From Planctomycetaceae bacterium (GTDB taxonomy: Bacteria; Planctomycetota; Planctomycetia; Pirellulales; Pirellulaceae): DNA of 42,615 nt. Shown piece after piece: positions 15,667 to 24,923 of this stretch. The notes beneath the pieces are model-generated. The model worked only from the letters and a program-made list of their open reading frames with translations, did no database searches and was not told the origin of the DNA. The stretch covers positions 1-42,615 of the forward strand of contig JACKHN010000045.1 in assembly GCA_020638975.1 (NCBI GenBank), read 5' to 3'. The position numbers were made by a program, and so were the translations under genes. Every line of letters begins with the position of its first letter. The first letter of the stretch is position 1.

Positions 15667-16746
15667 ATGACACGGCTCCCGTCAATTAGTCTGTTCGATC
15701 AACAAGGCGTTGAACAGCTGCGTCGCGAGTGGAAACTCGATCCTAGTCGCATTCGAAGCCTGCGGAACACGCTGCTGAAGCGATTTGAATCCGATTCACT
15801 CGCGTTGGAAGGTTTCCCGGCAGCTGATCGCTTGCTGCTACACTCGCTCGAGCTGTTTCGTCGCTGCGATTCGTCGATCGACGGGGCCACGAAGTTGTTG
15901 CTTCGGACGGTCGCTGGAATGCTGATCGAAGCGGTGATCTTGAGGATCGAGACGGGGCGGACGACGTTGTGTGTGTCCAGCCAGGTTGGCTGTGCTGCGG
16001 CGTGCGAGTTCTGTGCCACGGGGAAGATGGGGATAGCTCGTAACTTGTCGACCGACGAGATTCTCGATCAAGTGCTTCTGGCGGGGCAACTGCTTGCCGG
16101 CGAAGGCCGCACACTGCGCAACATCGTGTTTATGGGAATGGGCGAGCCGTTTCATAATGAAGACAACCTCTATCGAGCTGTCGAACTGTTGATTTCGCCG
16201 TCGTTCTTTAATATCGCACCGACGAAAGTTCTCGTCTCGACGGTTGGCGTCGCCGACGCGATGCTTCGCTGCGTCGAACGATTTCCGAAGGTTAACTTGG
16301 CGCTCAGTCTGCACAGCGTGCGGCAAGAAGTCCGCGAGAAACTGATTCCGCTCGCGACGAAATTTCCGCTCGATCAACTACATCGAACGGTTGCCGAGGC
16401 GAATCGTCGGCAGTCGACGAGTGTCATGATCGAGTACCTGATGCTGGCCGGCGTCAACGATTCTCAAGACGATGCACGCGAACTGGCAGCTTGGCTTTCA
16501 GGACTGAACGTGCATGTCAACTTGATCCCTTACAATCCGATTGAGGACTCGCCGCAACTCGTTGGCAGTGATCGTGAAACGCGACTCGCCTTCGCCAAGA
16601 CGGTCCGAGACCACGGGTTCAAGACGACGGTCCGCTACTCGCTTGGCAACGACATCGCCGCCGCTTGCGGCCAGTTGGTCCGCCGCGAGAATCGCGAAAT
16701 GGCAAGAGGATTCGCAATTAGTGCACATGCTCTACGCCAGACATGA
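15667..16746 (+). CDS. rlmN: RlmN-family radical SAM 23S rRNA (adenine-C2) methyltransferase
   Basis: Predicted to methylate C2 of A2503 in 23S rRNA (and possibly A37 of some tRNAs) by radical SAM chemistry. The chosen start (ATG 15667) gives 359 residues. The cluster motif CAAACEFC has the CxxxCxxC form and is preceded by the SSQVGC block; FMGMGEP and a C-terminal DIAAACGQL block follow. The last contains the second conserved Cys needed for the methyl-transfer mechanism in RlmN and Cfr. The gene follows purD by 13 bases. A Cfr-like (C8) specificity cannot be excluded by eye, but the chromosomal housekeeping context favours RlmN. Confidence 0.88.
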   Translation: MTRLPSISLFDQQGVEQLRREWKLDPSRIRSLRNTLLKRFESDSLALEGFPAADRLLLHSLELFRRCDSSIDGATKLLLRTVAGMLIEAVILRIETGRTTLCVSSQVGCAAACEFCATGKMGIARNLSTDEILDQVLLAGQLLAGEGRTLRNIVFMGMGEPFHNEDNLYRAVELLISPSFFNIAPTKVLVSTVGVADAMLRCVERFPKVNLALSLHSVRQEVREKLIPLATKFPLDQLHRTVAEANRRQSTSVMIEYLMLAGVNDSQDDARELAAWLSGLNVHVNLIPYNPIEDSPQLVGSDRETRLAFAKTVRDHGFKTTVRYSLGNDIAAACGQLVRRENREMARGFAISAHALRQT

Positions 16747-16942
16747 TGCTGTGATAGCATGCTGCCGCTTGCATCGAAGAAGCGTTTTCGACTGAAACTT
16801 GAGGAGGATGTGCGCATCACGTGCTTCGAAAAATGCACTGGACCACTCTCCGCGATTCTGTATGATTCTCCCGCTAATCTCTCGGGGAAGTGTCGCTCGA
16901 CACGTTTGAGCACGTTTGTTTAAGTTCAGAGGAGTTCTCCTC

Positions 16943-17560
16943 ATGCGAAGTTACTTCGCCATGATTGCGATTGTTGGGCTGGTTAGTTGCTTTGGTTTGA
17001 CGACAATTGCTGCCGATACTTCGGAGCCCGTCAACCCGTTCGAACAGCCGGCACCGGGCAATCGCAGCGTTTCCGCTAATATCTCTGACGAACCGGACGG
17101 CGAAGAGAAGTCTGGATTCTCATTTCCGAAGTTCTCACTGCCGAAACTTCCCACACCGTCATTGCCAAAACCGAAAATGCCTAGCTTTGCGTTGCCAAAG
17201 TTACAGATGCCCAAAGTCGCAATGCCACAGTGGACGAAGAAAGAAGCGTCGCCGAACACGGGACCGTCGACATGGCAGAAGTTGAACAACGGCACCAAGA
17301 GCGTGTTCTCGAAGACTCGTGATACCCTCATGCCTTGGACGGTCGACAATGACAAGCCGCCTGTGCGGCACGCAACCGGCAGTCGCTCATCGACCGGCGT
17401 CAGTCGCACACGTGTTGCATCGAATCGTGGCGACACGCGTTCATCGTCTGGCGAGAAAAAATCCATCTTCAGCTCGCTCCTGCCAGATCCCGAACCGGAG
17501 CCGAAGCCAATTAGGACGACGAGCGACTTCCTGTCGCAGAAACGGCCACTGTTCGACTGA
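16943..17560 (+). CDS. Secreted protein with Leu-Pro-Lys repeat segment, function unknown
   Basis: Not recognised. The start ATG at 16943 has a good ribosome site (GAGGAG a few bases upstream) and gives 205 residues with a Sec signal peptide (about 1-26, ending TTIAADT). After an acidic stretch, residues about 60-110 form a quasi-repeat in which Pro-Lys alternates with Leu or Met, such as KLPTPSLPKPKMP, so the segment is extended and basic. The rest is Ser/Arg/Thr-rich and low in hydrophobic residues, ending in SDFLSQKRPLFD. It sits between rlmN and selB. Possibly a cell-wall or nucleic-acid-associated structural protein; this is speculation. Confidence 0.7.
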   Translation: MRSYFAMIAIVGLVSCFGLTTIAADTSEPVNPFEQPAPGNRSVSANISDEPDGEEKSGFSFPKFSLPKLPTPSLPKPKMPSFALPKLQMPKVAMPQWTKKEASPNTGPSTWQKLNNGTKSVFSKTRDTLMPWTVDNDKPPVRHATGSRSSTGVSRTRVASNRGDTRSSSGEKKSIFSSLLPDPEPEPKPIRTTSDFLSQKRPLFD

Positions 17561-17604
17561 GTGGTGCATTCACGTAGGCGTTCCCGCCGGTAGAATGGTC
17601 CGCT

Positions 17605-19521
17605 ATGACAACGGACTTGATTCTAGGTACTGCGGGCCACATTGATCACGGCAAGACTTCGCTTATTCGTGCGCTGACCGGAGTCAACACCGACCGACTG
17701 CCCGAAGAGAAGAAACGCGGCATTACCATCGAGTTGGGTTTCGCCGAACTCGTATTAGGTGATTTCCGGCTCGGCATCGTCGACGTCCCCGGGCATGAAC
17801 GCTTTGTGCGAAACATGCTCGCTGGTGCGACGGGCATGGATTTAGCACTGTTGGTCATCGCTGCCGACGACTCGATCAAGCCGCAAACGCGTGAGCATCT
17901 CGAGATCCTGCGGCTTCTGGACTTGGAAGCCGGCGTCATCGCTCTGACAAAGTGCGACTTAGCCGATCCGGATTGGATGGAACTCGTCGAAGAAGAGATC
18001 CGGGATTTGGTCGCCGGGTCCTTCCTGGCCGAAGCTCCGATCGTCCGGACGAGTACCGCAACCGGCGAGGGGCTAGAGACACTTCGCGAGCGACTCGCCG
18101 AGGCCGCGCAGATCGCCGCAGCAGGAAGCCATCAGGCTCGACTCCTCTCGCCGTTTCGCATGGCCATCGATCGCACCTTCACCATCGCGGGCCACGGAAC
18201 TGTCGTGACGGGCAGCGTCAGCAGTGGTCGCGCCTCGATTGGCGACGAGCTGCTTGTCGAACCGGGTGACGTCAAAGTGCGAGTTCGTGGCATCCACAAC
18301 CATGATCGTCCCGTCGAATCGGTCCAGTGCGGTCAACGCGCGGCAATTAACTTGGCAGGCATCCATCACGATGAAACCTGCCGTGGCCAAGAACTGTGCT
18401 CGCCCGGCCATTTGGTGCCGAGTCGCCTGATCACGGCGGAGATCTCACTGCTTGCCTCTGCGCCTCGACCGCTCAAAGATCGCACACGCGTCCGTATTCA
18501 CGTTGGTACGGCGGAACTGCTTGCTTCCGTCCGGGTCGTCGGTGCCGATCAGATCGACCCAGGCACGACCGGCCAGGCGCAGCTGTTTCTCAGCGGAGCG
18601 GCCGCGACCGTGTGGGGCCAACCGTTCGTAGTTCGTAGTGAATCGCCAGTGTTAACGATTGGCGGGGGACGCGTTCTCGATCCCAACGCCGAACGCATCC
18701 GGCACGTCGACGAAGAGGTCCGGCGAATGGTGTTGCAACTCTCGTCGAAGGACGTTGTCGAGCGAGGCAGTGCGGCGTTGTACTTTGCCGGCTTCCGTGA
18801 TTGGAGACCCGAGAGCCTCTCACGCACCGCGGGGATCGAGGCGATTGAAGATGTCCGAAAGACTCTTGCGGAACGTGGCGACCTGCTCGAAATTGCCGTG
18901 ACGCCTAAACGCTCGATTCGGCTTCATCGTCTGGTCTTGAAGCAGTTGTGCGAGCGTATCGAGTCGACCTTGAAGAAGTTGCATGAGCGTTATCCGCTGC
19001 GGTCGGTCCTCGAACGCTCGACCGTTGCAAATCAATTCCGCTACTTAGACGACGAGAGTATTCTCACGACGGCACTGAAGCAGATGTCGGCAGACGGCAC
19101 GATCAAATTCGGGCCGAATGGCATCTCGCTAGTTGGCCACGGCCCCAAGCTCTCGCAGAACGAACAGAAGCTTCTAGCTCAACTGATCGAGACCTTCCTT
19201 GCCGCAGGGCTTCAGCCACCTTCGGTAAAGGAGTGTCAGCAGCAGGCAACGAAGAACCAAGACTCGGTCCCGCAACTTTTGGCACTCGCAGCGGCCAATG
19301 GCGAGTTGGTCGAAGTCAGTTCGGAGTTCTACTTACACGCGGAAGTCGATCGTGCCGCCAAGACGCAGTTGGCAAGTCATCTCTCGGGCGGCAAAGGCTT
19401 AACCATGAGCCAAATCCGCGAGATCCTTGCCACCAGTCGTAAGTACGCGGTGCCTTACTGCGAATATCTCGACAAGATCGCCTTCACCAAGCGGGATGGT
19501 GACGTGCGTGTGCTGGCGTGA
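17605..19521 (+). CDS. selB: Selenocysteine-specific elongation factor
   Basis: GTPase that brings Sec-tRNA(Sec) to UGA codons at the ribosome by also binding the SECIS hairpin of the mRNA. The 638 residues show all GTPase motifs: GHIDHGKT (G1), RGITIELGF (G2), DVPGHERF (G3) and TKCD (G4). They are followed by EF-Tu-like domains 2 and 3 (about 180-350) and a C-terminal winged-helix region (about 370-638) that normally binds SECIS RNA. It starts 44 bases after the preceding hypothetical gene. selA lies about 1.1 kb downstream on the same strand, with a repeat-filled gap between. Confidence 0.95.
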   Translation: MTTDLILGTAGHIDHGKTSLIRALTGVNTDRLPEEKKRGITIELGFAELVLGDFRLGIVDVPGHERFVRNMLAGATGMDLALLVIAADDSIKPQTREHLEILRLLDLEAGVIALTKCDLADPDWMELVEEEIRDLVAGSFLAEAPIVRTSTATGEGLETLRERLAEAAQIAAAGSHQARLLSPFRMAIDRTFTIAGHGTVVTGSVSSGRASIGDELLVEPGDVKVRVRGIHNHDRPVESVQCGQRAAINLAGIHHDETCRGQELCSPGHLVPSRLITAEISLLASAPRPLKDRTRVRIHVGTAELLASVRVVGADQIDPGTTGQAQLFLSGAAATVWGQPFVVRSESPVLTIGGGRVLDPNAERIRHVDEEVRRMVLQLSSKDVVERGSAALYFAGFRDWRPESLSRTAGIEAIEDVRKTLAERGDLLEIAVTPKRSIRLHRLVLKQLCERIESTLKKLHERYPLRSVLERSTVANQFRYLDDESILTTALKQMSADGTIKFGPNGISLVGHGPKLSQNEQKLLAQLIETFLAAGLQPPSVKECQQQATKNQDSVPQLLALAAANGELVEVSSEFYLHAEVDRAAKTQLASHLSGGKGLTMSQIREILATSRKYAVPYCEYLDKIAFTKRDGDVRVLA

Positions 19522-19581
19522 TTTCGCTAAAGATTGGAGCAAAGCCACCCAAACAACGCAGCTCAGACTCTCTCCCCTGCC

Positions 19582-20073
19582 CTATCCCACGTTCCAATCA
19601 TTGGTAAACCAATCAACTCGGTCGGCACGACGAGGGCTGTGGTTTTGATCGCTCTTGAACTTGTTCGCCCGTACGAAATTGCAGAATGCATCAAACGGAA
19701 CGTAAGCATGCTGGGACAGCACGTCGACTTTTTCGCTTTCGGGCTTCCAGTCGTAGAGCAGGGAATTGTCGCGCTCGAACCAGTCGTCTAAATACTTCGC
19801 ATCGGTTGAACTTACCGTTAACAGCCCGCAACGATGCTTGCACAGAAATCCCAGTAATCGGCTGGCGAGTGTTCTCGTCTGAACCGCGTTGCCGCCCATT
19901 GTCGACGATGCAATATTCCAAATGCTGACGAACTGATCTTCATCAACGTCTGTTGGTGATACTGTGAATTCTAGATCCGGCGAGTCGCTCGATTTCATAA
20001 GTCCCAACGTTTTTACGAGGTCGTATTGATAACTGTTCCGATGAACATCGGCGGAATCGCGACGAGCATCCAA
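19582..20073 (-). CDS. Hypothetical protein between selB and selA
   Basis: Not recognised. An open frame of 163 residues on the opposite strand to selB and selA; an inner Met at 19998 could be the true start. The composition is normal for a soluble protein, with aromatic-rich helices (DDWFERDNSLLYDW, FDAFCNFVRANKF), no signal peptide and no clear motif. It lies alone in the gap that separates the two selenocysteine genes, next to two MITE-like elements, so it may have arrived by insertion. It could also be a gene remnant. Confidence 0.5.
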   Translation of the reverse strand: MDARRDSADVHRNSYQYDLVKTLGLMKSSDSPDLEFTVSPTDVDEDQFVSIWNIASSTMGGNAVQTRTLASRLLGFLCKHRCGLLTVSSTDAKYLDDWFERDNSLLYDWKPESEKVDVLSQHAYVPFDAFCNFVRANKFKSDQNHSPRRADRVDWFTNDWNVG

Positions 20074-20198
20074 TTGAAATCAGACTATATCTCTTTTCCA
20101 TCGAGGCACTAAGTCCAATGGACAACTTCCCGATGTCGAGATATGTGGGCCGTCGGCGACTGGAGATCATCAAGCTCGATAGCGCTTCGCGTGCGTGG

Positions 20199-20305
20199 GT
20201 TGTGATACCATTTGTAAGTCGGACGCCTCGTCCGACCTGGGAAGCGTTTGATACCTTGGACGGACGGAGCGTCCATATTACGGACAAGTCAGATGGTACC
20301 ACTAC
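20199..20305. repeat. MITE-like inverted-repeat element, family B copy 1
   Basis: A 107-base element with terminal inverted repeats of the form GTWGTGRTACCATYTG. Inside are two hairpins: GTCGGACG/CGTCCGAC around 20218-20236 and TGGACG/CGTCCA near 20257-20275. The layout and ends match the element at 24924-25022. It ends nine bases before a family A element. Confidence 0.65.
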
Positions 20306-20314
20306 TCATGATCG

Positions 20315-20450
20315 CAGGGCTTTTCATTTGTTGAAGTTGCACAAGATGTACGACGGGCCTCCGAGCCCGTCGAAAAACGACTTAGATTCATCGACGGGCT
20401 CGGAGGCCCGTCGTACAGACCTCTCAGTTTGAAAAACTGAAAAGCCCTGC
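20315..20450 (+). repeat. MITE-like inverted-repeat element, family A copy 1
   Basis: A 136-base element with ends CAGGGCTTTTCA and TGAAAAGCCCTG. Its core is a long palindrome whose arms (GTACGACGGGCCTCCGAGCC and its complement) are themselves hairpins. It is the reverse complement of 42446-42581 with about five mismatches by eye. Confidence 0.8.
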
Positions 20451-20595
20451 CCATGAGTGAGGGAGCTTCAACGATTTGTCGATGGCGTGCTACAATTGAC
20501 CGTGTAGCTCGGAACGAAGACGATTCGTGCCCTTTGCGGTTGTCTGCTCCTACGCTGAGCAGGAGAAGCGTCTCTTTCAATCATTGGAACCAATC

Positions 20596-22014
20596 ATGCA
20601 AAACCCACTTCGTAACATCCCCTCGGTCAATGAACTGCTCGAAAGTCCTCAGCTGGCAAACTTGGTAGATCGAGTTAGCCACAACGTCGTCGTGACGGAA
20701 GTGCGAGGCTTTTTGGATCGGATTCGTGAGGAAGCCCAGTCGACGGCTTCCGAGATGAATATTCCCACGCCATCCGAGTTGGCCGAGCGGATCGCGGATT
20801 GGATCGTGAAAGGGGAAGAACCGGCACTACGACCTGTCATTAATGCGACTGGCATCCTGCTTCATACCGGACTTGGCCGCGCGCCGTTGGCAAAGGAAGC
20901 GGTGCAGGCAATGGCGGATGTCGCCGAGTATGCCAGCGTCGAACTTGATCTTGCGACCGGGGAGCGATCGCAGCGTGTTGCGGCAGTTGAGAAGTTGCTT
21001 AAAGAGCTGACCGGTGCGGAAGCCGCTGCGGTGGTGAATAACAATGCGGCTGCGACGTTGCTGACGTTGGCGGCCATTGGACGTGATCACGAAGTGATCG
21101 TGTCGCGCGGGCAACTGATTGAGATAGGCGGTAGCTTCCGATTACCGGACGTCATGTCAGCGAGTGGCACTCGGTTGCGAGAAGTCGGCACGACGAACAA
21201 GACGCGTATCGGCGACTATGAGGCCGCCATCGGCGACGAAACCGCTGCGATGATGCGTGTGCATACCAGTAATTTCAAAGTCGTCGGATTTACCGAGGAG
21301 CCCACATTGGCGGAACTCGTCGCGCTGGGGCGCAGGCGAAACGTGCCGGTGATCGACGATATTGGTTCGGGAGCGTTGATCGATTTCAGCAAGTACGGCA
21401 TCAGCGACGAGCCAATCGCTTCGGAAAGCATCAAAGCAGGCGCGGATCTTGTGTTGTTCAGCGGCGACAAGCTTGTCGGTGGCCCGCAATGTGGCATCAT
21501 TGTGGGGCGGAAGAGTCATGTTCAGAAGATCGCTAAGCACCCGATGATGCGAGCGATGCGCGTCGACAAAGTCATCTTGGCTGCGCTGGCGGCAACGTTG
21601 CGGTTGTATCGTGACGTGCCAACGGCGGAAGAATCGCTACCGTTGCTCGCACGTTTGAGTGCGCCGGTCGAGAATCTCCGCAATCGCGCCGAAAGGCTCG
21701 CGCCACAGCTGGCCGCCGCTGCTGCGATCCGCAGTGCGGAAGCAATCGAAGGCAAAACCTATCTTGGTGGCGGGTCGGTGCCCACGCAACAGATCCCGAC
21801 TTGGTGCGTCGCGCTCACACCGAACGAGATGACTGTCGACGAGTTGAGTAAGCGACTTCGCATTGGCACTCCCGCAATCGTTGGGCGGATTCAACAGGAC
21901 CGGTTGCTGCTTGACTTGCGTTCCGTGTTGCCGCACCAGGATACGGCCATCGTCGATGCCGTGGGGCGAATTGAGACGGAAGTCAAAGCCCAGTCGTCGC
22001 GCGAGTCGGCCTAA
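20596..22014 (+). CDS. selA: L-seryl-tRNA(Sec) selenium transferase
   Basis: PLP enzyme that converts Ser-tRNA(Sec) to Sec-tRNA(Sec) using selenophosphate. The chosen start (ATG 20596, MQNPLRNIPSVNELL) gives 472 residues, the usual bacterial length; an upstream in-frame ATG at 20527 would add an unlikely 23. Family blocks are INATGILLHTGLGRAPL, the glycine-rich cofactor region, DDIGSGALIDF, and FSGDKLVGGPQCG, in which the Lys should form the Schiff base with PLP. It shares orientation with selB but the two are separated by a 1 kb insertion with repeats, so it probably has its own promoter. Confidence 0.95.
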   Translation: MQNPLRNIPSVNELLESPQLANLVDRVSHNVVVTEVRGFLDRIREEAQSTASEMNIPTPSELAERIADWIVKGEEPALRPVINATGILLHTGLGRAPLAKEAVQAMADVAEYASVELDLATGERSQRVAAVEKLLKELTGAEAAAVVNNNAAATLLTLAAIGRDHEVIVSRGQLIEIGGSFRLPDVMSASGTRLREVGTTNKTRIGDYEAAIGDETAAMMRVHTSNFKVVGFTEEPTLAELVALGRRRNVPVIDDIGSGALIDFSKYGISDEPIASESIKAGADLVLFSGDKLVGGPQCGIIVGRKSHVQKIAKHPMMRAMRVDKVILAALAATLRLYRDVPTAEESLPLLARLSAPVENLRNRAERLAPQLAAAAAIRSAEAIEGKTYLGGGSVPTQQIPTWCVALTPNEMTVDELSKRLRIGTPAIVGRIQQDRLLLDLRSVLPHQDTAIVDAVGRIETEVKAQSSRESA

Positions 22015-22149
22015 GCGTTAAAATCGACATTGTCCTGTGAGGAAAGATGCGTCAATCGCTCGATTGCGGTATTCTCAACGTGTCGTCGGCGGATCAGAAT
22101 CAGTAGGTCAGATGTTGCCCCGTGCGTTCGTCGACTTTCGGAGTGCCGC

Positions 22150-23010
22150 GTGCATTTTCGCTGTCCGCTATTCTCTTCGTTCACTGCTGTAGCCATTGTC
22201 GTTGGTCTACAGAGTTCCCTCTATGCGCAGGCCCTGGAGCAGTCGCCTTCGATCGGTGACAAACACGCCTGGGCTCAATTTGCTGTCGGATCCTGGAAGC
22301 TGGTTCGTGTCTATACGGAAACAATCGGCGAGGGCGGTGCGGTGGAAAGCGTCAGTGTCGCGGAAACGAAGACCACGTTGGACAAAGCCGACGAGAATGG
22401 CTACGCGCTGAACGTTGAAGTCACGATCGAAGTCGCAGGCAAGCGATTCCAAGCGGAACCGAAATACGTCGCCTACGGCTATCACGGCGAGTTGCTCGGG
22501 CAAGCAATCGATGTCAAACATCTTGGCAGCAGTCACGCCGAGATCTGTGGCCAGAAATACCCGACTGGATCGCGTCGAATCATCATCAACACGGACTCAA
22601 CACAGAGTACGAGCACGGTTGAGTACTCGGATACGGTGGCTCCTTACTTTTTGAAACGGACCACCGAATCGATCGACAACGAGACGAAGGCTCGCAATTA
22701 CTATTCGGTTGTAGAAGTCATAGCCGTCGACATGCCGGTAAAAGTATTGACCGAGGTGAAATCTGCGGCACACGTCAAGACGATCGAAACGTTTGGCAAT
22801 GGCACTAGTAAAGTCACGCTCGAAGTGCATTGTGAATCGGTGCCCGGCGGTGTTGTTTCACATACGTCAAAGCAGCTGACCGCGGACGGCAAAGTTACCC
22901 AGCGAAGCACGCTCGACTTGCTCGATTATCAAGCGATCTCCAAAACCTCCGACACAAAAGAACAGATTCCTGCCCGCCGCCGCCTGTTCCAGGGGCGCTT
23001 GCGAAGGTAA
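22150..23010 (+). CDS. Secreted hypothetical protein
   Basis: Not recognised. A GTG at 22150 gives 286 residues starting with a Sec signal (hydrophobic SSFTAVAIVVGL, cleavage near SLYAQA); the frame is open to 22030 but the extra N-terminus is Arg/Cys-rich and unlikely. The mature part is rich in beta-type sequence (VTIEVAGKRF, VEYSDTVAPYFLKRT, STSTVEYS) and keeps one Cys pair far apart. It resembles a secreted beta-sandwich or lipocalin-like protein such as those common in planctomycetes, but no family can be named. It follows selA by about 135 bases on the same strand. Confidence 0.65.
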   Translation: MHFRCPLFSSFTAVAIVVGLQSSLYAQALEQSPSIGDKHAWAQFAVGSWKLVRVYTETIGEGGAVESVSVAETKTTLDKADENGYALNVEVTIEVAGKRFQAEPKYVAYGYHGELLGQAIDVKHLGSSHAEICGQKYPTGSRRIIINTDSTQSTSTVEYSDTVAPYFLKRTTESIDNETKARNYYSVVEVIAVDMPVKVLTEVKSAAHVKTIETFGNGTSKVTLEVHCESVPGGVVSHTSKQLTADGKVTQRSTLDLLDYQAISKTSDTKEQIPARRRLFQGRLRR

Positions 23011-23202
23011 GGCTGCCCACGGCGTCTCGTCTTTTCCTGCAGCACACCCTTGCGGAACCGATCTTGGGCCCGCCGCTACGGTTTCCAACTACTGATGATT
23101 TGATCGACCAGCCACTTGCAGGAAGACTCGGCCAAGATCAGATTGAATCGTGACTTGCTTTCGTCCCGGTCGACGACGATCTCTGTACCAGGAATCTCGT
23201 GC

Positions 23203-24903
23203 GTGGCTTCAAGGAATCGCATCGCGCCAATACTTTTTCTGTTGTTATTCATGGCCGTGGGGTTGGTGCCTTTGGTAATGGGGATTCGCGAAGTGCAACG
23301 CGCCCGCGAATCGCTTTCGTGGCCGACCGTTGAAGGTCGAATCGTGCGGTCGGGGGTTCGCTCGGAGCAGCGCACGTCGCGTGACGATAATGGCAACCAG
23401 CGGACAACGACCTACTATTACGCGGACTTGTCGTACGACTATGCTGTGGACGGCAGACCGTTGACAGGAACTCGCCTCACGTTGTCCGAGGGGCAAAGCG
23501 GCAGCGAGGCCGACGCGAAAACTACCGCAGAACGCTATCCCGTTGATGCAACCGTCGACGTGGCGTACGACCCTAATGCTCCCGACCAATCTGTTCTTGA
23601 ACCGGGCAAGTGGGGCGGTGCGACCTTCCTGTTAATATTCGGCGGAGTGTTTGTTGGAGTGCCTGGCTTGATGTTGTGGGGCGTGATCCGCGGATCGAAA
23701 GCCACATCGGAAGACAAACAAGCCAAAGAGAAGATCGAAGCTTGTACGTTACACGGAACTGTTTTTAAGGAGCGTGTCCTGGAATGGGAACCGGGAAGCC
23801 GGGTCCATCTGCATCGCGATCATGAGACGTTGATAACGATCGTCGTCGGAAGCGTCGTTTGTGGACTGATCTTCGGTATTTTCGTCGGCTTAATTCCCGC
23901 CGGGATATTTTTCTTTTCGCGATTCGGCATCATGTTTGTCGTTAAGGCATATCTTGTCGCCTCGGCGACTATCACCGTCGTGTTTGGCACCTGGTTTGGG
24001 ATCGAGCACCGACGACGCGATACGGTGATCGATTGGGGCTTTCACACCGTACGGGCGCAAGTCGGATGGCATGCCCGGCAGTATGCGTTCAACCAAATCG
24101 AAAGCCTGACTTACCGCTCGCCGCCAAAAGCCTCGTCCAATGACGTTGACGGCAAGCGGACAGCGAGAATTGAGTTGATGCTTGCCGGACGCCGATACAT
24201 CCTGCTCGAGGCGGAAGTCACCTGTCAGCAGGCGGCGTTCTTGCGCTACAGACTGTTGCCGATCCTGGACGCACTCAGCGAACACTTGGGCGTCCCGTGG
24301 TCGGAGCAGGAACTGAAGCCGTTGTTCGCCAGAACCGATGCGGCATCAAAGTCCTACACCGGAGAAGATCGTGAGTTGGTGGAAGCGATCAAGAAGGTCA
24401 ATGGACGCGTGGTCCATCGCGATAATCAAGTTGAAGAAGTCGACTTGAGCGAAATCAAAGGTACGAATGGCATCGTCGAAATCGTATCGCAGATTGCATC
24501 TCTCCAGCGGCTGCACATCAAAGGCAAGGGCATTACGGACGAAGCGGTAAGATATCTGCGCCGGCTAAGCGACTTGCGGACGCTCGATTTGGAAAATACG
24601 TCGCTGACCGACGACGGTGTGGGCTCGCTGCGAGATCTCGAGCAACTTGAATGCTTGTCGTTGAAAGGAACGAGAATCAGTTCGGCGGCCTTGCGACGCA
24701 TCGCTGATCTACCGGCTCTGGAGGAACTCGACTTAGCCTACACCGCCATCGACGATCAGGCACTCCTCTACCTCTCCGAGTGCGAGAACCTCGACCACCT
24801 CGACCTGACCGGAACCAAGGTAACGCCACTCGCCATCAATAGATTACAACAGCAGCTTCCCAAATGTTCAATTGTCGTGAATCAGCGAGATGCTGATAAG
24901 TGA
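23203..24903 (+). CDS. Membrane protein with DUF3592-like domain and C-terminal leucine-rich repeats
   Basis: Predicted integral membrane protein; a GTG at 23203 is the likely start (566 residues), although the frame is open from a TTG at 23116. After a first helix (ILFLLLFMAVGLVPLVMGI) comes a DUF3592-type extracytoplasmic segment (SWPTVEGRI...YYYADLSYDYAVDGR...VAYDPNAPDQSVLEPG) and a second helix, then a pair of helices around residues 210-270. The last 180 residues form about five leucine-rich repeats of the LxxLxLxxTxITDxGL type (LRTLDLENTSLTDDG, LECLSLKGTRIS, LEELDLAYTAIDD, LDHLDLTGTKVT). LRR modules usually bind proteins. Function is unknown. Confidence 0.78.
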   Translation: MASRNRIAPILFLLLFMAVGLVPLVMGIREVQRARESLSWPTVEGRIVRSGVRSEQRTSRDDNGNQRTTTYYYADLSYDYAVDGRPLTGTRLTLSEGQSGSEADAKTTAERYPVDATVDVAYDPNAPDQSVLEPGKWGGATFLLIFGGVFVGVPGLMLWGVIRGSKATSEDKQAKEKIEACTLHGTVFKERVLEWEPGSRVHLHRDHETLITIVVGSVVCGLIFGIFVGLIPAGIFFFSRFGIMFVVKAYLVASATITVVFGTWFGIEHRRRDTVIDWGFHTVRAQVGWHARQYAFNQIESLTYRSPPKASSNDVDGKRTARIELMLAGRRYILLEAEVTCQQAAFLRYRLLPILDALSEHLGVPWSEQELKPLFARTDAASKSYTGEDRELVEAIKKVNGRVVHRDNQVEEVDLSEIKGTNGIVEIVSQIASLQRLHIKGKGITDEAVRYLRRLSDLRTLDLENTSLTDDGVGSLRDLEQLECLSLKGTRISSAALRRIADLPALEELDLAYTAIDDQALLYLSECENLDHLDLTGTKVTPLAINRLQQQLPKCSIVVNQRDADK

Positions 24904-24923
24904 GATGAGAATCGCGATAACTG

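Noticed and set aside
20330..20440. Candidate CRISPR repeats or tRNA(Sec) in the hairpin-rich selB-selA gap
   Set aside because: Repeats are palindromic single elements without regular spacers; no acceptor stem, UCA anticodon arm or TTCGA-type T loop was seen.
20302..20580. Open frame whose translation recurs near 42334-42603 on the other strand (FFKLRGLYDGPPSPSMN)
   Set aside because: The repeated peptide is just the translation of the family A element, not a gene family.
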